Origin: Parabacteroides sp. PH5-46 | GTDB taxonomy: Bacteria; Bacteroidota; Bacteroidia; Bacteroidales; Tannerellaceae | Reading direction: 5' to 3' | Length of the DNA: 64,000 nt | Assembly: GCF_029892785.1 (NCBI RefSeq) | Contig: NZ_JARXXA010000014.1 | Location: forward strand, 1 to 64,000 | Shown: positions 34,771 through 43,192 of the stretch, one piece after another | Layout of the letters: each line of letters begins with the position of its first letter | Position numbering within the stretch: position 1 is the first letter of the stretch | Position numbers and translations under genes: made by a program | Notes under the pieces: generated by a model | Seen by the model: only the letters and a program-made list of their open reading frames with translations | The model's database searches: none | Told to the model about the DNA's origin: nothing

Positions 34771-36390
34771 TTACTTTTTCACGCGTTGAAACTCTCTGAT
34801 CAAGTCGTTTAGCTGTTCTTTACCGTAAATCCAGCCAACAGTGATAACCAATGTCAGTAAAACAATACCGATAGCTGCATACAGTTTTCGCGGGGCAACC
34901 GGACGGGGCATAGTAAAGGCCGGATCAATGATTTTAGCCTTTTCTTTCGACTGTGCAAGTGCCAGTACGGTTTCCTCTCTCTTTTGTAACAATATAAGGT
35001 AGATGCCTTGTAGTATTTCTTGCTGACGTTTATAGTTTATATAGACTCTTTCCTGCGCCGGTACTTCACCCATCCGGCTGAAAAGGCTTGCCTCTTTGTC
35101 TTTTAATTCTTTAATAACCAGCTGGGCGCTTTGGTATGAGTTATTGATCATCTGGTGAACCCCTTCTCTTAACTTTTCAATCTGAAGGGTAACCGGCCCG
35201 ATCAAAGGATTATCCATTCCAGAAGAGTTCCTGATCAAGCGCTCTCTCTCCAGCAATGCCTGATTGTACAGTGCCAATGGGTTATTCTCCGACTCTTGTC
35301 CGGAAGTGAATAAAGAAGGGATAATCTTGTACTGGTTAGCCGTATCTTTCACAAAGGCATCCATCAGTTTAATCACATGGGATTGTGCCTCGGCTTCTAT
35401 CAGTTTCATCTGCAAATCCTTCATATACTCAACATAGTACTGAACATCCGACTCTACCATCGTGATACGGTTTTTAGACTTATAGTCTTCAATATCCAGT
35501 TCTACTTTTGCCAAGTCGGAGAGTATATTGTTGATTCGCTCGTCTAGAAAGACCATCGATCTGGCTCCTAATTCATTCTTATATTCCTTTGCCCGCTCGT
35601 TATACAAGACAATAAGCAGATTAAACATATCCTTGGTCCGCTGTTTCTCATAATCAGAAGCCAGGAATTCGATAACGTTAGATGTTTTAGACAGTTCTTC
35701 TATCGTAAATTCTTCTACCAAATCGTCAGCTACGGCATTCAGAGGACGCACCGTAACATTCATTTTGTAGTCCGGATTGGCTCTTCCCATATCGGTATGA
35801 TCAAAAATGAACTCTCCTTGCTCCATCTTTACAACGGCAGGCAGTTCATTGAACTGGAAACTTCCCTTCCAGTTTTCGGTTTTGATTTTAGCCTTTATAT
35901 TTACTTTACCGGGGGATACTGATACTGCGAACTTGATTACATAATCCAGATTATACAAGGTAGTAGAATCTGCTGTTACCACCAACGGCTTTTCCTTATA
36001 CAAACGATAAAAAGAATAAGGCTTTGTATACTCGGCATATAAGCCTAATTTATAAATCATTTCACTCAGGATGCTATTGGAAGTAAACGTAGCGATCTCA
36101 TCATCGATAACAATACTTCCGGATGACAGGCCACCCAAACCGAAAGACTTCATCAGTCCTGCCGCTTCTCCCAAAGCCAGACTACCGGACGACAGTAGAC
36201 TGTTTTCATCTTGTATCTGCACACGAGCCATCGTTTCAAACGTTTTCGGGTACAATAGCAGATACAGAATAGCGAGTATGACGGTAAAAATCCCTACCCC
36301 TAAAATTAATTTCCAATGAAGTAAATAGTTTACAAGAATCGTTTTCAGACCGATTGTTTCGTCATCCTTTCTTTCCATGCTTTGTTTCAT
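34771..36390 (-). CDS. Polysaccharide co-polymerase, Wzz/chain-length type
   Basis: A 539-residue inner-membrane protein with one transmembrane helix near residues 30-52 and another near 505-525, a long periplasmic coiled-coil region between, and a short C-terminal tail (KEQLNDLIREFQRVKK). This is the Wzz/PCP architecture without the tyrosine-kinase domain of Wzc. Conserved pieces include YPKTFETMARVQIQDENS after helix 1 and PAQERVYINYKRQQEILQGI before helix 2. It would set chain length and link Wzy to the export channel. It overlaps wza by one base. Confidence 0.9.
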   Translation of the reverse strand: MKQSMERKDDETIGLKTILVNYLLHWKLILGVGIFTVILAILYLLLYPKTFETMARVQIQDENSLLSSGSLALGEAAGLMKSFGLGGLSSGSIVIDDEIATFTSNSILSEMIYKLGLYAEYTKPYSFYRLYKEKPLVVTADSTTLYNLDYVIKFAVSVSPGKVNIKAKIKTENWKGSFQFNELPAVVKMEQGEFIFDHTDMGRANPDYKMNVTVRPLNAVADDLVEEFTIEELSKTSNVIEFLASDYEKQRTKDMFNLLIVLYNERAKEYKNELGARSMVFLDERINNILSDLAKVELDIEDYKSKNRITMVESDVQYYVEYMKDLQMKLIEAEAQSHVIKLMDAFVKDTANQYKIIPSLFTSGQESENNPLALYNQALLERERLIRNSSGMDNPLIGPVTLQIEKLREGVHQMINNSYQSAQLVIKELKDKEASLFSRMGEVPAQERVYINYKRQQEILQGIYLILLQKREETVLALAQSKEKAKIIDPAFTMPRPVAPRKLYAAIGIVLLTLVITVGWIYGKEQLNDLIREFQRVKK

Positions 36391-37193
36391 TACATATTTG
36401 CTGCTGCTACAACAATAGTTGTTACCAATGATAGAGCACTTATTATTGCAGAGAAAATAGATATACTGAACTGTTGTCCCTGGCTATAGCGGGCATTTCT
36501 TTGTTTGGCTACGTTAGGCTCAACGTAAATAACATCATTTTGCCGTAAATAGTAATAAGGAGAGGCAAAGACGGCAGGGTCTGTAAGATCGACGCGCCCA
36601 TACTCTTTTACTCCGTTATTATCACGTATGATGAGGATATTTTTGCGGTTGGCATTAATGGTTAAATCTCCTGCTTGCCCCAGCGCATCGATCAGTGAAA
36701 TCTTCTCATTCTTAACAGTCATAGCTCCCGGACGTGAAACCTCTCCCATAAATGTTATCTTATAATTTACGATATAGACAGTTACGATAGGATCTTTCAC
36801 GTAATGAGATATTTTGCTCTGCAAATTGTTTACCAGTTCTTCTTTGGAAAGCCCTGCCGCCTGCACTTTCCCTATAACTGGAAAGGTGATTGTTCCATCC
36901 GAATCCACCAGGTAAGTAGGGGCGTATTCAGAAGGGTTAAGTTCCATATCCCCGGGGGTAAGACGATATGTTGACGGCGGATTGAAAGGAACAACAATCG
37001 TAGGATCCCAGGCGGAAACAGTAATTGACAACAAGTCATTCAAGGCAATCCGCGAACTATAGATCTGATCCATCTGTGCAAGTTGTTCCTTCGTCAGAGA
37101 ATCAAGCCCCTGAAAATAAAGAACATCTTTAGGCGTGGTACAGGAAAATAGCAGGCTAATAAGTAATAAAACTGATAAAAGTTTACTTTTCAT
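36390..37193 (-). CDS. Polysaccharide export lipoprotein (Wza-like)
   Basis: A 267-residue outer-membrane export protein. The lipoprotein signal ends LLFSCTTPKDVLYFQG (Cys about 18). Next come a Poly_export domain (ALNDLLSITVSAWDP, YLVDSDGTITFPVIGKVQAAGL) and a SLBB domain (ITFMGEVSRPGAMTVKNEKI). Unusually for E. coli Wza but normally for Bacteroidetes, it ends in a hydrophobic helix (SIFSAIISALSLVTTIVVAA). It is the first gene of the minus-strand export group, with a -7 box about 23 nt upstream of its ATG. Confidence 0.92.
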   Translation of the reverse strand: MKSKLLSVLLLISLLFSCTTPKDVLYFQGLDSLTKEQLAQMDQIYSSRIALNDLLSITVSAWDPTIVVPFNPPSTYRLTPGDMELNPSEYAPTYLVDSDGTITFPVIGKVQAAGLSKEELVNNLQSKISHYVKDPIVTVYIVNYKITFMGEVSRPGAMTVKNEKISLIDALGQAGDLTINANRKNILIIRDNNGVKEYGRVDLTDPAVFASPYYYLRQNDVIYVEPNVAKQRNARYSQGQQFSISIFSAIISALSLVTTIVVAAANM

Positions 37194-37215
37194 AATCTCT
37201 ATTTCAAAATGCGTG

Positions 37216-37223
37216 CAAATATA
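37216..37223 (-). promoter_or_regulatory. -7 box of the wza-wzz-wzx-licD transcript
   Basis: TATATTTG on the minus strand fits TAnnTTTG, giving a leader of about 15 nt. No inverted repeats flank it that would suggest an invertible capsule promoter. Confidence 0.5.
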
Positions 37224-37244
37224 CGACTTTTCACGTTAACATAG

Positions 37245-37275
37245 TAATAAGGGAAAGGCATCCTTCTCCTTATTA
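37245..37275. repeat. Stem-loop upstream of the wza promoter
   Basis: TAATAAGG (37245-37252) pairs with CCTTATTA (37268-37275), with additional partial pairing inside the loop. It lies just upstream of the wza -7 box in the 377-bp gap between wza and the CvfB-like gene. Its role is not evident. Confidence 0.4.
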
Positions 37276-37336
37276 CATTATATAACGATGCTTACGGAAA
37301 TATATTGCTGCATTTAACAGCAAAAAAATAGTTTTT

Positions 37337-37424
37337 CAAAACACACGTATGCAATTAAAAAAACACATGCATGTGTTTTCGGAAAAGCACGCATGCGTTT
37401 TGTCAATCGCATGTGTGCGATTTT
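37337..37424. repeat. Array D: four tandem 22-bp palindromes (wza-cvfB)
   Basis: Units at 37337, 37359, 37381 and 37403 abut exactly. Their centres are CACGTATG, CATGCATG, CACGCATG and CATGTGTG (pattern CAYGYRTG), flanked by A-runs on the left and T-runs on the right in units 2-4. Unit 2 is the most symmetric. The array sits almost in the middle of the gap between divergent genes, 114 and 116 bp from their two -7 boxes. Apart from it, the promoters and one stem-loop, the gap shows nothing else. Confidence 0.83.
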
Positions 37425-37539
37425 TCACCTGACGCAACCAACTAATATACAGACAAGTACAAACATCTTGAAATCGACTTGTATTTCTCTTTAATTTGCT
37501 TACTTTTTGACAGATAGAACCGATTTAATAATTATCATG

Positions 37540-37547
37540 TATCTTTG
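37540..37547 (+). promoter_or_regulatory. -7 box of the CvfB-like gene
   Basis: TATCTTTG fits TAnnTTTG. The GTG at 37547 overlaps its last base, which supports the ATG at 37571 as the real start. Confidence 0.5.
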
Positions 37548-37570
37548 TGCTTCAATCTAACGGATTTAGT

Positions 37571-38401
37571 ATGAAAATAGGGAAATACAACACGTTGAAG
37601 ATCGTGAAAGATCTGGATTTCGGCGTTTATCTTGATGGAGGAAACGGACAGGAAATACTCTTGCCGGCTCGTTATGTTCCAAAAAATGTAAAGCCGGGAG
37701 ACGAAGTTGAGGTATTTATTTACCATGATAATGAAGGCCGTTTGATTGCAACTACAGAACGCCCGTTGGCTCTTGTGGGAGAGTTTCGCTTCATGACTGT
37801 AAAGTCCGTAAACGATACAGGCGCTTTTCTGGAATGGGGCTTAATGAAAGACCTGCTGGTTCCTTTCCGGGAACAGAAAACACCTATGCAGGAAGGGCGC
37901 CGATACCTGGTGTATGTTTACCTGGATCATCTATCTAAAAGAATCGTTGCTTCTTCCAAAATAGACAAATACATTGGAAATACATTCCCTTCATATGAGT
38001 TCAATCAGCAAGTAGACCTGCTAATTGCAGACGAAACAGAGATAGGCTTCAGGGTTATCATCAACGATTTACACTGGGGTCTTGTGTATTATAGTGAAGT
38101 ATTTCGCTCCTTGGAAAAAGGAGAACGGCTAAAAGGATATATAAAAGAAGTCCGCGAGGATGAGAAAATAGATGTAAGCCTCACCCCATTAGGCTATGGA
38201 AAAGTAGAAGGTGTAGCCGGAAAAATACTTGAATCATTGCGTATCCACGGAGGATTTTTGCCTCTGCATGACAAAAGCGATCCGGAAGAAATATACGCCC
38301 TTTTCCATTGTAGCAAAAAAGCTTTTAAACAAGCAATAGGTACCTTATATAAACAAAAGCTGATAATTATTGAAGAAAAAGGCATACGTATCTCTGATTA
38401 A
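37571..38401 (+). CDS. CvfB/YitL-like S1-domain RNA-binding protein
   Basis: A 276-residue cytoplasmic protein with tandem S1-type OB folds (GKYNTLKIVKDLDFGVYLDG and MTVKSVNDTGAFLEWGLMKDLLVPF are typical strands) and a C-terminal winged helix (about 215-275: KILESLRIHGGFLPLHDKSD, FHCSKKAFKQAIGTLYKQ). This is the CvfB layout, a family of RNA-binding regulators first described in Staphylococcus virulence control. The start at 37571 lies 24 nt after a -7 box. The gene stands alone between the divergent wza group and a fimbrial cassette. Its targets are unknown. Confidence 0.87.
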   Translation: MKIGKYNTLKIVKDLDFGVYLDGGNGQEILLPARYVPKNVKPGDEVEVFIYHDNEGRLIATTERPLALVGEFRFMTVKSVNDTGAFLEWGLMKDLLVPFREQKTPMQEGRRYLVYVYLDHLSKRIVASSKIDKYIGNTFPSYEFNQQVDLLIADETEIGFRVIINDLHWGLVYYSEVFRSLEKGERLKGYIKEVREDEKIDVSLTPLGYGKVEGVAGKILESLRIHGGFLPLHDKSDPEEIYALFHCSKKAFKQAIGTLYKQKLIIIEEKGIRISD

Positions 38402-38447
38402 TAACAAATAGGACCATTTTATTAATCTTTAGTTTTCCAACAACCCA

Positions 38448-38455
38448 TATATTTG
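38448..38455 (+). promoter_or_regulatory. -7 box of the small fimbrial cassette
   Basis: TATATTTG fits TAnnTTTG. A transcript from here would have a leader of about 77 nt before the ATG at 38539. Confidence 0.5.
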
Positions 38456-38473
38456 TAATAATTTACAAGTGAT

Positions 38474-38511
38474 ATACCTGATAGACTGAAGTTTGGTAAG
38501 CCATCAGGTAT
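38474..38511 (+). promoter_or_regulatory. Leader stem-loop before the fimbrial cassette
   Basis: ATACCTGAT (38474-38482) and ATCAGGTAT (38503-38511) form a perfect 9-bp stem with a 20-nt loop inside the presumed 5' leader. It is placed to affect mRNA stability or translation. No ribosome-binding function is claimed. Confidence 0.45.
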
Positions 38512-38538
38512 CATGAGAAATTCTCGAAGGATAGCGCT

Positions 38539-39522
38539 ATGAGGCTAAAGAAAAACAAAATCTTAACTAAAATAGCCACACCTCTGTGTGTAGCTATTAT
38601 TTTAGTTATTCTACTTCCCGGCTGTATGCACGACAGCTTGGAGGAGTGTCATGGTATACGGGTTTCTTATCGTTATTTCAGGGATGGTGCCGGCAATAAT
38701 TTGTTGGGAAATTATATTCGTACTACAGAAGTCTTCATTTTTGATTACGACGGCAAACTACTGCCAGACTATCCGATAAACGGCTTACCCTCTGAGCTGG
38801 AACTTCCCATAGGTAATTATACCATTGTAGTATGGGGAAACCGCGCCGCAAGCATACCTGGCGGCAACATGAGTAAAAGCGGTATGCTACTTAAAACAAA
38901 AGATGGGGAAACCGAAATTAAAAACGCAGGAGACAGACTTTATTATGGCTATCGCAGTTTTAGCGTAGGCGAGAACGGCATGACTCACATAAATGTAGAT
39001 ATGGTACATGCCCATGCCGTAATGAGCCTCACGATCCGATGGAAAAGCAATCCGCCGGAGAACACCGGAGACTTTTATCTCAGCCTGCAAGAAGCTCCTC
39101 CCGCTTCATCTTTCCTACCCGGTACAATATCAAAAGGGCTCAAATGGGATGTATATTCCCCTGGAACAGACACATATCCGCAAGCAGATCTTTCTTCGGT
39201 ATCTTATTTCCCAAAAGCAATTGATAATATGACAGGACCTGTATACAGACAGGACACACATATAAATGTAGATAAAAATGTAAAAGCAACCTTCATAACA
39301 TTTCGTTACAGCAATACTTCTCCACTCATTTTAAGTCTTTACGGAGGTGGTCGGCTATTAATGAAAGAGATTGCCCTTGAGAGGTTTTTTCGCGAAAGCG
39401 GCATCAATCTGGAGAACAATACCCGGCAGGAGTTCGATCTGGATGTATTGATTGATGGAGATAAAGTAGAAGTTTCCCTTGCAGGGGAGAACGATTGGGA
39501 TGAAGGAGGGGTTGTTTTCTAA
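38539..39522 (+). CDS. FimB/Mfa2-family fimbrial anchor lipoprotein
   Basis: A 327-residue lipoprotein with the lipobox LLPGC (Cys about 30) in the Mfa2/FimB family, which caps the fimbrial base at the outer membrane and controls fibre length. The first fimbrillin-like domain shows TTEVFIFDYDGKLL and LPIGNYTIVVWGN. The second starts around residue 155 with the helper strand HINVDMVHAHAVMSLTIRW. The order anchor-then-subunit is the reverse of the large operon at 51646-64000. The next gene begins 33 nt later. Assignment rests on these characteristic strands. Which fibre it anchors is not shown. Confidence 0.8.
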   Translation: MRLKKNKILTKIATPLCVAIILVILLPGCMHDSLEECHGIRVSYRYFRDGAGNNLLGNYIRTTEVFIFDYDGKLLPDYPINGLPSELELPIGNYTIVVWGNRAASIPGGNMSKSGMLLKTKDGETEIKNAGDRLYYGYRSFSVGENGMTHINVDMVHAHAVMSLTIRWKSNPPENTGDFYLSLQEAPPASSFLPGTISKGLKWDVYSPGTDTYPQADLSSVSYFPKAIDNMTGPVYRQDTHINVDKNVKATFITFRYSNTSPLILSLYGGGRLLMKEIALERFFRESGINLENNTRQEFDLDVLIDGDKVEVSLAGENDWDEGGVVF

Positions 39523-39555
39523 ATTAACTTTAACTATTAACACTTTAACTATCAG

Positions 39556-40533
39556 ATGAAAATGAAAAAGAACGTTTTTTCACTTTTAAGTATTGCCTTA
39601 TTGGTATTCTCCTCCTGTACAAGTGACGAGTACCTAACCGGAGGACATATCCTCCAGACAGAAAAAATTACATTCTCATTTCCAGGAGTAGTAGCAGAAG
39701 AAAGTGCTGACATTCCTCTCACTCAAAGTCATGAAGTTGTACTGAATAAGCTTGTCATTTACATGTTTGACAATCTGAGCGGGCTATTGGAAAAAATATT
39801 TTATGATTCCCACATTTCGTTAGACAACACCCCATCTTCTTGTCAGGTTCAAATAGAACCCGGAAGCATGCATGGAGATAAAACCTTCTATTTTGTAGGA
39901 AATAATAATGACGATTCATCCCCTCTCTCTAAAGCGCAGGCAGGTATCAGCCAGTTAGATGGTTTTATTTCTACCTTGAGTAGCAATCTTACAGATCTCA
40001 AGCCGCAAGCCTTGTTGCTTTCCGGTAAAATTTCAACTAAAGAAATGAACGCTTTAAACAAACCGGTACAAGTGAACCTAAAATGCCGTATGGCACGCTT
40101 TGATGTAGACAAAAGCTCTGTTGATGATTTTAAAATTAAAAAAATAAAAGTAGAAAACGCCCTCAACCGTACTTATATATTTACCGATGCCCCTCATATA
40201 TGGGCGGAAGGCTTAGAGTACAATACTTATTACCTAGAAAATTTCGAACACTACGGCGCATTTTACCTTTATCCGGCAATACTTGGAGAAGGAAAAACCA
40301 TCATTTCTTTTGAAGGCACGATTAACGGAAAAGAAAAGAGTTATCGTGTTAATTTCGATAAGGATATTTACATTCAGGGAGACAATTATTATACACTTAA
40401 ACCCTCAACACTCATAGCCGACAACTCCTCTATGGAAATGTCGATCTCCGAAAGAGGGAATAGACAAAACAGTATTACCGAATGGATATGGATTACACCC
40501 TGGAAAATAATAGACTCAAATATAATCCTATAA
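39556..40533 (+). CDS. FimA/Mfa1-like fimbrillin lipoprotein
   Basis: A 325-residue lipoprotein (lipobox VFSSC, Cys about 21) with a fimbrillin-type two-domain beta layout. KLVIYMFDNLSGLLEKIFYD is the N-terminal domain strand common to FimA/Mfa proteins, VNLKCRMARFDVD begins the second domain, and ITEWIWITPW is the C-terminal tryptophan-rich strand. It is paired with the FimB/Mfa2-like gene in front of it. It could be the shaft subunit or an accessory tip protein of a minor fimbria. The family places it in the polymerising type V pilus group, where Arg- or Lys-gingipain-like cleavage activates donor strands. Confidence 0.75.
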   Translation: MKMKKNVFSLLSIALLVFSSCTSDEYLTGGHILQTEKITFSFPGVVAEESADIPLTQSHEVVLNKLVIYMFDNLSGLLEKIFYDSHISLDNTPSSCQVQIEPGSMHGDKTFYFVGNNNDDSSPLSKAQAGISQLDGFISTLSSNLTDLKPQALLLSGKISTKEMNALNKPVQVNLKCRMARFDVDKSSVDDFKIKKIKVENALNRTYIFTDAPHIWAEGLEYNTYYLENFEHYGAFYLYPAILGEGKTIISFEGTINGKEKSYRVNFDKDIYIQGDNYYTLKPSTLIADNSSMEMSISERGNRQNSITEWIWITPWKIIDSNIIL

Positions 40534-40540
40534 GAATACC

Positions 40541-40569
40541 CCGAAGTGGCAAAGGCCTTGTCACTTCGG
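40541..40569. terminator. Bidirectional terminator hairpin between convergent genes
   Basis: CCGAAGTG (40541-40548) pairs with CACTTCGG (40562-40569), and CAAAGG/CCTTG pairs inside. It fills the 44-bp gap between the fimbrillin stop codon and the convergent isomerase stop codon, so it can end both transcripts. Confidence 0.7.
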
Positions 40570-40577
40570 AGCTTCCT

Positions 40578-41540
40578 TTATTTCACAAATGAAGCTTTCT
40601 TTAAATAAGCGGCACAATCTTTCACTCCTGCAAACTGGGTACGCCCGTCGGGCATCTGTTCCAATTCTACAAAGTAATCTTCGATACCGTTTTTATACAT
40701 CTGCTTGAAGATATTTTCAAAGTTCAGCATACCACTCTGTCCCAATACGGCCACATCCTTTATATGCAGGGCTTTGATGCGATCCGAATGTTTCTTCAGA
40801 TACGCTAAAGGATCGTTACCTCCTCGTACCGTCCAGTAAACATCCAACTCAAAACAAACAAGCGACGGATCTGTATTAGCAATGAATATATCCTGAATTT
40901 GTTCTCCTTTCGGAGCAAAAGGATTCGCAAACTTTTCCTCCTCGCCCGGTTTAAGCAAACGCTGGAACTCCATATGATGATTGTGATAGCCAAACAACAG
41001 GCCGGCATCTTTACATATCTTGCCGGCTTCATTGAAGAACTCACAAACCAACAAGGCTTCCTCATAGGTACGGCACATGGGCATCATGGGCTGAATAAGG
41101 AATTTACATCCTAATTTTACATGATCTGCTACCGTTTGTATCCAATATTCTTTTACCTGTGGGAGAATCTCTTTCTTATACTCCATAAGGAAAGGTACAC
41201 CTTCTATGCTGGGGTTTACATGAGAGCTAACGATCTTCAGACCGGCATCTTCCGCCATTTTCCGGAATTCCATCATCTCTACATCACCAATCTTTCCTTT
41301 ACCATAACCGGCCAGTTCCAGATTCACATATCCCATATTCTTCAACTCCTTCATGCGCTTGGGAAGATCATCATACAACTCTTTCTGAAGAGAATAGATT
41401 TGCAATCCCAACTTCTTCTTACTTGCTGCCGATGAAGCAACGGAAGGAGACGAAGCATGAGCAGCTCCTGTTGTTCCAGCTAATAATCCGCCAGCTGTCA
41501 AAAGAGAAGCACTTTTAATAAAATTACGTCTATTTGTCAT
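40578..41540 (-). CDS. Tat-exported TIM-barrel sugar isomerase/epimerase-like protein
   Basis: A 320-residue xylose-isomerase-like TIM barrel (AP_endonuc_2 family) with a twin-arginine signal (TNRRNFIKSASLLTAGG, cleavage after about AHAS). Barrel motifs include MGYVNLELAGYG, ISSHVNP-type VSSHVNPSIEG, FGYHNHHMEF (metal-binding histidines) and LKALHIKD-like KALHIKDVAVLG. It follows the Tat-exported Gfo/Idh oxidoreductase by 9 nt in one transcript. Pairs like this are common in Bacteroidetes and Planctomycetes and often act on oxidised sugars in the periplasm. The substrate is unknown. Confidence 0.85.
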   Translation of the reverse strand: MTNRRNFIKSASLLTAGGLLAGTTGAAHASSPSVASSAASKKKLGLQIYSLQKELYDDLPKRMKELKNMGYVNLELAGYGKGKIGDVEMMEFRKMAEDAGLKIVSSHVNPSIEGVPFLMEYKKEILPQVKEYWIQTVADHVKLGCKFLIQPMMPMCRTYEEALLVCEFFNEAGKICKDAGLLFGYHNHHMEFQRLLKPGEEEKFANPFAPKGEQIQDIFIANTDPSLVCFELDVYWTVRGGNDPLAYLKKHSDRIKALHIKDVAVLGQSGMLNFENIFKQMYKNGIEDYFVELEQMPDGRTQFAGVKDCAAYLKKASFVK

Positions 41541-41549
41541 AGCTGTTGA

Positions 41550-43013
41550 TTATTTATTGAAATAAGGTAATTGATATGGGTTTCTATATTGGTACCAATA
41601 CAAACGATGATTTGCAGCTTCTTTATCATTTACAAAACTTAAAGTAGCCGGATCCCATCTTACTTCTCTGTTCAGTTCGCGGGCAATATTAGCTAAACAA
41701 CAGAGCGTATTCGTACTGCAACCTACTTCTACAGGAGCAATCGGATTTTCTCTGGAGCGTACGCAATCGATGAAGTTCTGCATGTGTGGAGCACTTGTCT
41801 CGTAGCTTCCGGCCATACCACCTTTCGCTTCAGTTTTTTTCTTATTCTTATTTTTCTTAGCTTCTTCTTCCTGTTTTTTCTTGTATTCTTCGTACATTTT
41901 CATATATTCTTCATGGGTAAGCGGCCTATTACCTGCTACTTCTGCCGGCACTTTAGAAGGATCAGAACATGCCAGATAACCACGGGCTACTTCAATCCAA
42001 CCTTTATCTCCGATAAATTTAATGCCTTGTGCACCATCATTACCTTCCAGGAAGGGCTGTTCAGTCATCACGATACCATTAGCATACTTCATTGTTGCAT
42101 ACTCTGCACCGTTTACTCCTTTAGGATAGAACAATACAGGACCTGAACCATCCATACCTATAGCAGCTTGGGCAATATCAAACATGTGCGCACCCCAGTC
42201 GGCTGTATAACCGTTTCCGGTTTCCTGATACCATCTCCACGCACCCCATAGTTGTTCGTTTTGCTCCGGATTAAGAGATATTGGAGGACATAAGTCGGGA
42301 TGATAATGTACCTTCGGATCATTCAATGGCCCCATCCACTGGTTGAAATTCAGATTAGCCGGGATTGGCATTTCCGGTAAATCTAATGGTTTTGGAGGTT
42401 CGCCAACCCTTGCATATATTTTTTCTACATGTCCGATAGCCCCACTTTGCACCAGTTCAATGGCCTTCTGGAACTCAGCACTTGAACGTTGCTGGCTTCC
42501 TACTTGTAATACGCGTTTGTTGTCACGAACCGCTTTTACCATTGCAAGACCTTCGGCTATTGTGAAAGCCAATGGTTTCTGACAATATACATCCTTTCCT
42601 GCCTGGCAGGCATGGATGGTATTCAGTGCGTGCCAATGGTCGGGCGTAGCAACTTCTATAGCATCTATATCTTTGCGTTCCAACATTTCTTCGTAGAACT
42701 CGTACTTGTCACAACGGGTTGCCATGCCTTTGGCAGTTTGCCATGCTTCAATCCTGCGTTTAAAGCGTTCTGTCTTCATGATATCTACATCACTGCAAGC
42801 TGCTACCTGCACACCCGGACATGCAGCAAAACCTGCAAAGTCAGACAATGCCTGCTGGCCTAATCCGATAAAACCAAGCACCACACGATCACTCGGAGCT
42901 ATTCTCACTCCGTCCATCATCCAGCTTGGAAGAATTGTTAAACTTGCTAAACCTAATGCTGAGAGGCCTAAGAATTCCCGACGGTTCATTCCTTTTGGGG
43001 TTTCGTTTTTCAT
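41550..43013 (-). CDS. Tat-exported Gfo/Idh/MocA oxidoreductase
   Basis: A 487-residue NAD(P)-dependent oxidoreductase with a twin-arginine signal (MNRREFLGLSALGLASLTIL). The Rossmann domain starts VVLGFIGLGQQALSDFAGFA. The EKP-like motif is CQKPLAFTIAEG, preceded by VATPDHWHALNTIHACQAGK. The C-terminal alpha/beta domain includes ARVGEPPKP and YTADWGAHMFDIAQAAI. A very charged Lys/Glu-rich insertion sits near residues 365-398. It precedes the isomerase-like gene by 9 nt. A substrate such as a sugar alcohol or oxidised sugar is likely, but I cannot name one. Confidence 0.88.
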   Translation of the reverse strand: MKNETPKGMNRREFLGLSALGLASLTILPSWMMDGVRIAPSDRVVLGFIGLGQQALSDFAGFAACPGVQVAACSDVDIMKTERFKRRIEAWQTAKGMATRCDKYEFYEEMLERKDIDAIEVATPDHWHALNTIHACQAGKDVYCQKPLAFTIAEGLAMVKAVRDNKRVLQVGSQQRSSAEFQKAIELVQSGAIGHVEKIYARVGEPPKPLDLPEMPIPANLNFNQWMGPLNDPKVHYHPDLCPPISLNPEQNEQLWGAWRWYQETGNGYTADWGAHMFDIAQAAIGMDGSGPVLFYPKGVNGAEYATMKYANGIVMTEQPFLEGNDGAQGIKFIGDKGWIEVARGYLACSDPSKVPAEVAGNRPLTHEEYMKMYEEYKKKQEEEAKKNKNKKKTEAKGGMAGSYETSAPHMQNFIDCVRSRENPIAPVEVGCSTNTLCCLANIARELNREVRWDPATLSFVNDKEAANHRLYWYQYRNPYQLPYFNK

Positions 43014-43062
43014 GGTAATTAATGCTTTTTAAAAATTTATAATTAGCGGCTTTTTGTTGCTC

Positions 43063-43070
43063 CAAAGATA
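43063..43070 (-). promoter_or_regulatory. -7 box of the Gfo/Idh-isomerase transcript
   Basis: TATCTTTG on the minus strand fits TAnnTTTG, giving a leader of about 43 nt. Confidence 0.5.
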
Positions 43071-43192
43071 GAAAAATAAAGAATATAAAAAATAAATGAC
43101 TCAAATAGACGCTGCGTTAAAATCTGTCAAAGAAATAAAACTTCCAACTATTATGACTTTATTTGTGCTTTATACATTATCAATATCCCATT

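Noticed and set aside
37194-37570. An invertible capsule promoter upstream of wza
   Set aside because: No pair of long inverted repeats flanks the promoter, and no recombinase gene is near.
43158-43165. A -7 box (TTTATTTG) for the PCMD gene
   Set aside because: It has a mismatch at the second, most conserved base, and no -33 element was found.
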